Assembly: GCA_000437395.1 (NCBI GenBank)
Contig: FR898172.1
Span: forward strand, 1 to 53,984
DNA from: Clostridium sp. CAG:288
GTDB taxonomy: Bacteria; Bacillota_I; Bacilli_A; RFN20; CAG-288
Reading direction: 5' to 3'
DNA: 53,984 bases
The notes beneath the pieces are model-generated. The model saw only the letters and a list, made by a program, of their open reading frames with translations. It did not search any database and was not told the DNA's origin. The translations under genes and the position numbers were made by a program. Positions 50,554 to 53,984 of this stretch are shown piece after piece (position 1 is the stretch's first letter; every line of letters begins with the position of its first letter).

Positions 50554-52410
50554 TTATTTTTGTGTTGTTAATGTGGTTTCGTCGACAAATGTACCATTAT
50601 AGGCATATGACCACAATTCAGAATTGCTAATTCTGAAATCGACAGTAGTACCATCTGCACTTAGTAAACATGTCAATATATCGAAATAATCAAATGGTTC
50701 GACAATAATCGATAATGAATCACCACTTAATGATCCATAAGACCATGAAATGTTATAGGATGTATTTCCATATGTGAATAATCCTGTACCATCTGCATTA
50801 AATCTTAAAATTTGGTTTGGTGTTTCTGGAACACACCATTTTGTAGTAACTAAAACATTCTTTAATGTGTCTTCATCTAATTTAGCAGTAACTTTATATG
50901 TATAAGTAACATTAACATCTGGATTTTTCTTGCTATTTGCAGTTACTTTAACTTCACCAGCACTCTTACAAACTAAGTTAGCATAACCTCTATCATCAAC
51001 TACTACTTCGGCAATTTCAGGATTATCAACATTAAATTCGAGTTCATCGATAGCATTGCCTGGAGTGATGTAAGAATAAATAGTATATTCAGAACCGACA
51101 TAAAGATGTGAACTATAAATTTTTAAATTGATAGATTCAATTGTTTGTTCAACGACTGTTAAATCTAATTTTTTTAAAAGTCCACCATCATTTGAAATTT
51201 CAACTGTTGTAGTTCCACCTTTTATAGATTTAAAGACGCCGTGTTCACTTAAATTAATGACATCGTTATCTGTGTTAGATATAACTGTTAATTCGATATC
51301 CAAAGCTTTTTCTGGATAAACGTTTGTAGCAATTGGAGTGATGTAATATCCAGCTGGGATATTGTCTGTTGTACAAATAATATCTTTGTCTGAATAGGAA
51401 ACGTTTGAAGCCTTAATTTCTACATCGTATGTTTGTAACCAATAGTTTGTTGGAACAATTACAAGTGGTGTATCTGGTGTCTTAGCACGGCTACCACGTT
51501 TGACATTTACTTCATCAGATACTGAATTTGTGAAATGCTCTGTAGAAGATAAAACGCCATTATCGTCATAATATTTAGAATAGACAATTGAATCGTACTT
51601 ATAATTCTTTAAGAAGCCATCAGATGAAAATGTAATTTCTAAAGTTGCTGTTGTCGTTGTTACACCGGTATCATCTTGTTGAACATCGATACCATCAATA
51701 GAGTATGTTGATTCATCGCCATTGACTTTTGGTTCAAAAATAGTTGATTCACTAATTGCTGTTGCCATGTAGTTGGTCAAATAGTAGTTAGCAATATAAC
51801 TAGCAGTCATAGTTGTTCTAGAATTTACTTGAAGTTGACTAATTTGATCAGGGCCTTTACCGATTTCATATCTTTCAGCTGAATCGTCTTCTTTTCCGCC
51901 TTCAACATCAAGAATTTCATAATATGTACCTTCGTAAACTCCTCTAAAGTAGTCATACTCACGATGTCTTGGTTTAAAGCCTTCATAATCGTCGCCAAGC
52001 CATTCGTCTGTGCTCTTATACGTTATGTCTTCTGTACCATGTGTTAAAGCGATTGGTGCATCGTATGTTACTAAAGTTTCTTCTGTAGCAGTTGTCTTGA
52101 TAGCAAACGATTCTTGAGCAACTGTAATAATAGATCTAGTAGCAGATTCTGTCTCATCACTTTCTAAATTCATACTAGTACTTAAAATTAAATCACTAAG
52201 TTGACTTATTGTTTTACCTGTCGTAGTGCTTGAAGAACTACTACTTGAACTTGATAATGTTGAAGAACTATCAAATGGACTAGTAGAACTAACAGGAGAG
52301 GTAAAAGATGGTGAAGATGCTGATGTACTTGATGAATTTTGATTGCCACAACCGACAACTATAAGAGAAAAACTCATGCACATCAAACAAGATATTTGTT
52401 TTAATTTCAT
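50554..52410 (-). CDS. Ser-rich lipoprotein, paralogue with BIG2-like domain
   Basis: This 618-residue lipoprotein (lipobox VVGC, Cys21) has a shorter Ser/Thr linker (about 25-66). It then has the same order as its neighbour: a beta-rich middle, an Ig/BIG2-like segment (about 425-510, LYVGSEYTIYSYITPGNA) and a lipocalin-like end (TTKWCVPETP, FNADGTGLFTYG). The start has AAAGGAG. The pair likely arose by duplication and is co-transcribed. Function is unknown. Confidence 0.8.
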   Translation of the reverse strand: MKLKQISCLMCMSFSLIVVGCGNQNSSSTSASSPSFTSPVSSTSPFDSSSTLSSSSSSSSSTTTGKTISQLSDLILSTSMNLESDETESATRSIITVAQESFAIKTTATEETLVTYDAPIALTHGTEDITYKSTDEWLGDDYEGFKPRHREYDYFRGVYEGTYYEILDVEGGKEDDSAERYEIGKGPDQISQLQVNSRTTMTASYIANYYLTNYMATAISESTIFEPKVNGDESTYSIDGIDVQQDDTGVTTTTATLEITFSSDGFLKNYKYDSIVYSKYYDDNGVLSSTEHFTNSVSDEVNVKRGSRAKTPDTPLVIVPTNYWLQTYDVEIKASNVSYSDKDIICTTDNIPAGYYITPIATNVYPEKALDIELTVISNTDNDVINLSEHGVFKSIKGGTTTVEISNDGGLLKKLDLTVVEQTIESINLKIYSSHLYVGSEYTIYSYITPGNAIDELEFNVDNPEIAEVVVDDRGYANLVCKSAGEVKVTANSKKNPDVNVTYTYKVTAKLDEDTLKNVLVTTKWCVPETPNQILRFNADGTGLFTYGNTSYNISWSYGSLSGDSLSIIVEPFDYFDILTCLLSADGTTVDFRISNSELWSYAYNGTFVDETTLTTQK

Positions 52411-52487
52411 TTTTTTACTCCTTTTATAGTTTGCTAATTAATATACAACATTTTTTTACAAAAGTGTACATATTTATAATATAAGTA

Positions 52488-52512
52488 TTAAAAAAGGCCT
52501 TACAAAAAGGCC
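52488..52512 (-). terminator. Terminator of the PH-like membrane protein gene
   Basis: GGCCT (52496-52500) pairs with AGGCC (52508-52512) around a 7-nt loop, then a U run on the minus strand. Confidence 0.75.
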
Positions 52513-52539
52513 AATATTTTATTTTTTACAACATGTTAA

Positions 52540-53007
52540 CTAATTTTTTATTTTCTTAATAAATTCATTTACTTGTTTTTTACTAAAGAATGAGACACAG
52601 AAATATCTTGTAGTACCATCATTAAATGATATCTTTAAAAATCTACGAGCTATTTTATAATCTGGCATATTTTCTCTTTCTTTTATTTTAATTAAAGAAA
52701 TAGAATCAACTTGTGAAGGAAAGAAGTTTATATCGACAGTAGCGTTAAATCTAATTATCTTGCCATTAAACACATCATAGCCAACAGAGTTTTTTAAAGT
52801 AACAAGTCCAGTAGATTTAATATTCATAGTGCTGGAAGAAGCTAAAATAAAAATAGAAATAAAAAATGGTATACTAAACAAAAATAAGAATTGTTCTAAT
52901 TGTTTGGTATAAAAGTTTATTATGACTAAAACATATGTCGCAGCAGTAATGACAAAAACGACTATTGCAGCAATTATCGACTTAATTGAAATAAAATTCT
53001 TTTCCAT
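52540..53007 (-). CDS. Membrane protein with PH-like C-terminal domain
   Basis: This 155-residue protein has two membrane helices (about 9-33 and 38-58) and a beta-rich C-terminal domain ending in a helix (FFSKKQVNEFIKKIK), in the style of bacterial PH/YcxB domains. The ATG at 53007 follows GTAGGTG; the longer in-frame start adds 32 hydrophobic residues without a ribosome site. Function is unknown. Confidence 0.55.
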   Translation of the reverse strand: MEKNFISIKSIIAAIVVFVITAATYVLVIINFYTKQLEQFLFLFSIPFFISIFILASSSTMNIKSTGLVTLKNSVGYDVFNGKIIRFNATVDINFFPSQVDSISLIKIKERENMPDYKIARRFLKISFNDGTTRYFCVSFFSKKQVNEFIKKIKN

Positions 53008-53148
53008 AAATTCACCTACTTTTTTAGTATATATCAATATTTGAAAAAACAAAAGTTTTACATAACTTATATTTGTTAAAAAATTAAACAATTTATATAC
53101 CAATAAGTATCGTTACTTTGCTAAAATATACGACGTAAAAGGAGACAT

Positions 53149-53820
53149 ATGATGGAAGAGAATAAAAAAACAAGTTCAAAAACATCAACAAGTACTAAAA
53201 AAAGTACAACAAGCTCAACTAAAGGAGCTAAAAAAACCACTAGTAGTACTTCAAAAAAATCAACAGCAACTACTAAGAGAAAAACTTCTTCTAATAGTAA
53301 AAAAACATCAACAACAATTGAAAGTGCAATTGCTAAACAAGTTAAAAACGAAGCTGCAAATAAAATCAGTCATACAACTGGTATAAGCAACAAAAATGCC
53401 AAAAAAGTAGTCAACAAAGCTGAAAAGACATATAAAAAAAATCACCCTGTAACAGTTTTATTAATTGTTATATTTTTTGTCGTTGGAGCTATTGGAGCTT
53501 TTATAACTTGCAATATAATTCAAAAAGATGACACATTCGAATTAGTAGGTGAAAGCAAAGTCACTTTAAATGTTGGTGGCGAGTATGTCGAACCAAGTTT
53601 AAATGAAGCAATAAGATGCATTTCGTTTAGTTCAAATGCTATAGATTCTGTATCAATCAACGATGAAGAAACAACATATACAAATGATTCAGCTCAAACT
53701 GAAGGTATTTATTATATTGTCTATCAATCTTCTAATTTCAAATATAAAAACATCAAACGTATTAGAACTATTGTCGTCAACACAGTAAGTTCAGGTGACG
53801 ATGATGTTTCAGGAGACTAA
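53149..53820 (+). CDS. Lys/Ser/Thr-rich single-pass membrane protein
   Basis: This 223-residue protein has a strongly basic N-terminal region (1-97) built of Lys, Ser and Thr with almost no hydrophobic residues up to about 50. One membrane helix follows (about 98-120, VTVLLIVIFFVVGAIGAFI), then a small extracellular acidic domain. By the positive-inside rule the basic tail is cytoplasmic, where it could contact DNA or RNA like a histone H1-type tail. The GGAGA site suits either of two adjacent ATGs. The next gene begins 4 bp after its stop. Confidence 0.65.
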   Translation: MMEENKKTSSKTSTSTKKSTTSSTKGAKKTTSSTSKKSTATTKRKTSSNSKKTSTTIESAIAKQVKNEAANKISHTTGISNKNAKKVVNKAEKTYKKNHPVTVLLIVIFFVVGAIGAFITCNIIQKDDTFELVGESKVTLNVGGEYVEPSLNEAIRCISFSSNAIDSVSINDEETTYTNDSAQTEGIYYIVYQSSNFKYKNIKRIRTIVVNTVSSGDDDVSGD

Positions 53821-53824
53821 TATT

Positions 53825-53984
53825 ATGGCAAAGAAAGCAAAATTTTCATTAGGAAAGACTATAGTCTTCAGTTTAGTTTCACTCGTTGTTGGAGCAGTAA
53901 TTGGCGCTGGTTCCAATTACTTATATTTAAAACAAAACATCAAATCAGACTCAATAAATAACCAAAGCATTAAAGGCGTCGTGT
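53825..53984 (+). CDS. Partial membrane protein, cut by window end
   Basis: Only 53 codons are present, starting MAKKAKFSLGKT and followed by one membrane helix (about 13-32) and a polar stretch. It has the same layout as the end of the previous gene (basic start, single helix, outside domain) and is probably in its operon. No family can be assigned. Confidence 0.55.
   Translation, partial: MAKKAKFSLGKTIVFSLVSLVVGAVIGAGSNYLYLKQNIKSDSINNQSIKGVV

Overview
The window is AT-rich DNA (roughly 30% G+C by eye) from a low-GC Gram-positive bacterium, most likely an uncultured Bacilli/Erysipelotrichia-type, Mollicutes-related lineage of the kind common in gut metagenomes. Reasons: strong AAAGGAG-type ribosome binding sites, a Firmicutes-style cysS-rlmB-sigma gene order, a complete F-type ATP synthase operon, lipoproteins with Ser-rich linkers, and a normal genetic code. 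TGA is used as a stop (rlmD; ATGA overlaps in two operons), so this is not a code-4 mollicute. No rRNA, tRNA or CRISPR array was seen.

Region 1-8.9 kb is accessory DNA. A DUF2828 (TROVE-like/vWA) gene is divergent from an RHH-WYL regulator, with phased repeats between them and a row of hairpins after the DUF2828 gene. Then come an ArsR-like regulator, an orphan DUF4268 nuclease-like protein, an ATC-hydrolase/ketopantoate-reductase-like pair, a three-gene HipBST toxin-antitoxin operon with three evenly spaced operators, and a GNAT acetyltransferase.

Region 8.9-10.4 kb is a foreign island with much higher G+C. It carries an LCM-type methyltransferase and is bounded by two versions of the last 14 codons of rlmD (rumA), a known type of integration site. 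An orphan promoter, a hairpin and a terminator beside it may encode a small RNA.

Region 10.4-30.8 kb is mostly housekeeping: rlmD with two upstream genes of unclear function, a CotH-kinase lipoprotein, ung, ylmH, plsC-like and HAD genes, a redox trio (thioredoxin-like, nitroreductase, flavoprotein), rpsO with a structured leader, a large Sel1-repeat protein, M32 and M3 peptidases, nnrD and a surface 5'-nucleotidase.

Region 30.8-38.9 kb holds atpBEFHAGDC. The c subunit carries the two-carboxylate E32/E65 signature of sodium-translocating rings. atpI and mscS lie upstream, behind a terminator.

Region 39-48.5 kb is a likely long leftward transcription unit (rimO, a MazF-like gene, a heterodimeric ABC exporter, cysS, mgtC) followed by rlmB and a SigH-like sigma factor. 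Region 48.5-54 kb has two paralogous Ser-rich lipoproteins, a PH-like membrane protein, and a Lys/Ser/Thr-rich membrane protein followed by a gene cut by the window end.

Best candidates for something undescribed: the DUF2828/RHH-WYL/structured-RNA locus, the rlmD-end island with its neighbouring putative small RNA, and a possible link between the CotH kinase and the polyserine lipoproteins. All assignments are from reading the sequence; no database search was run.
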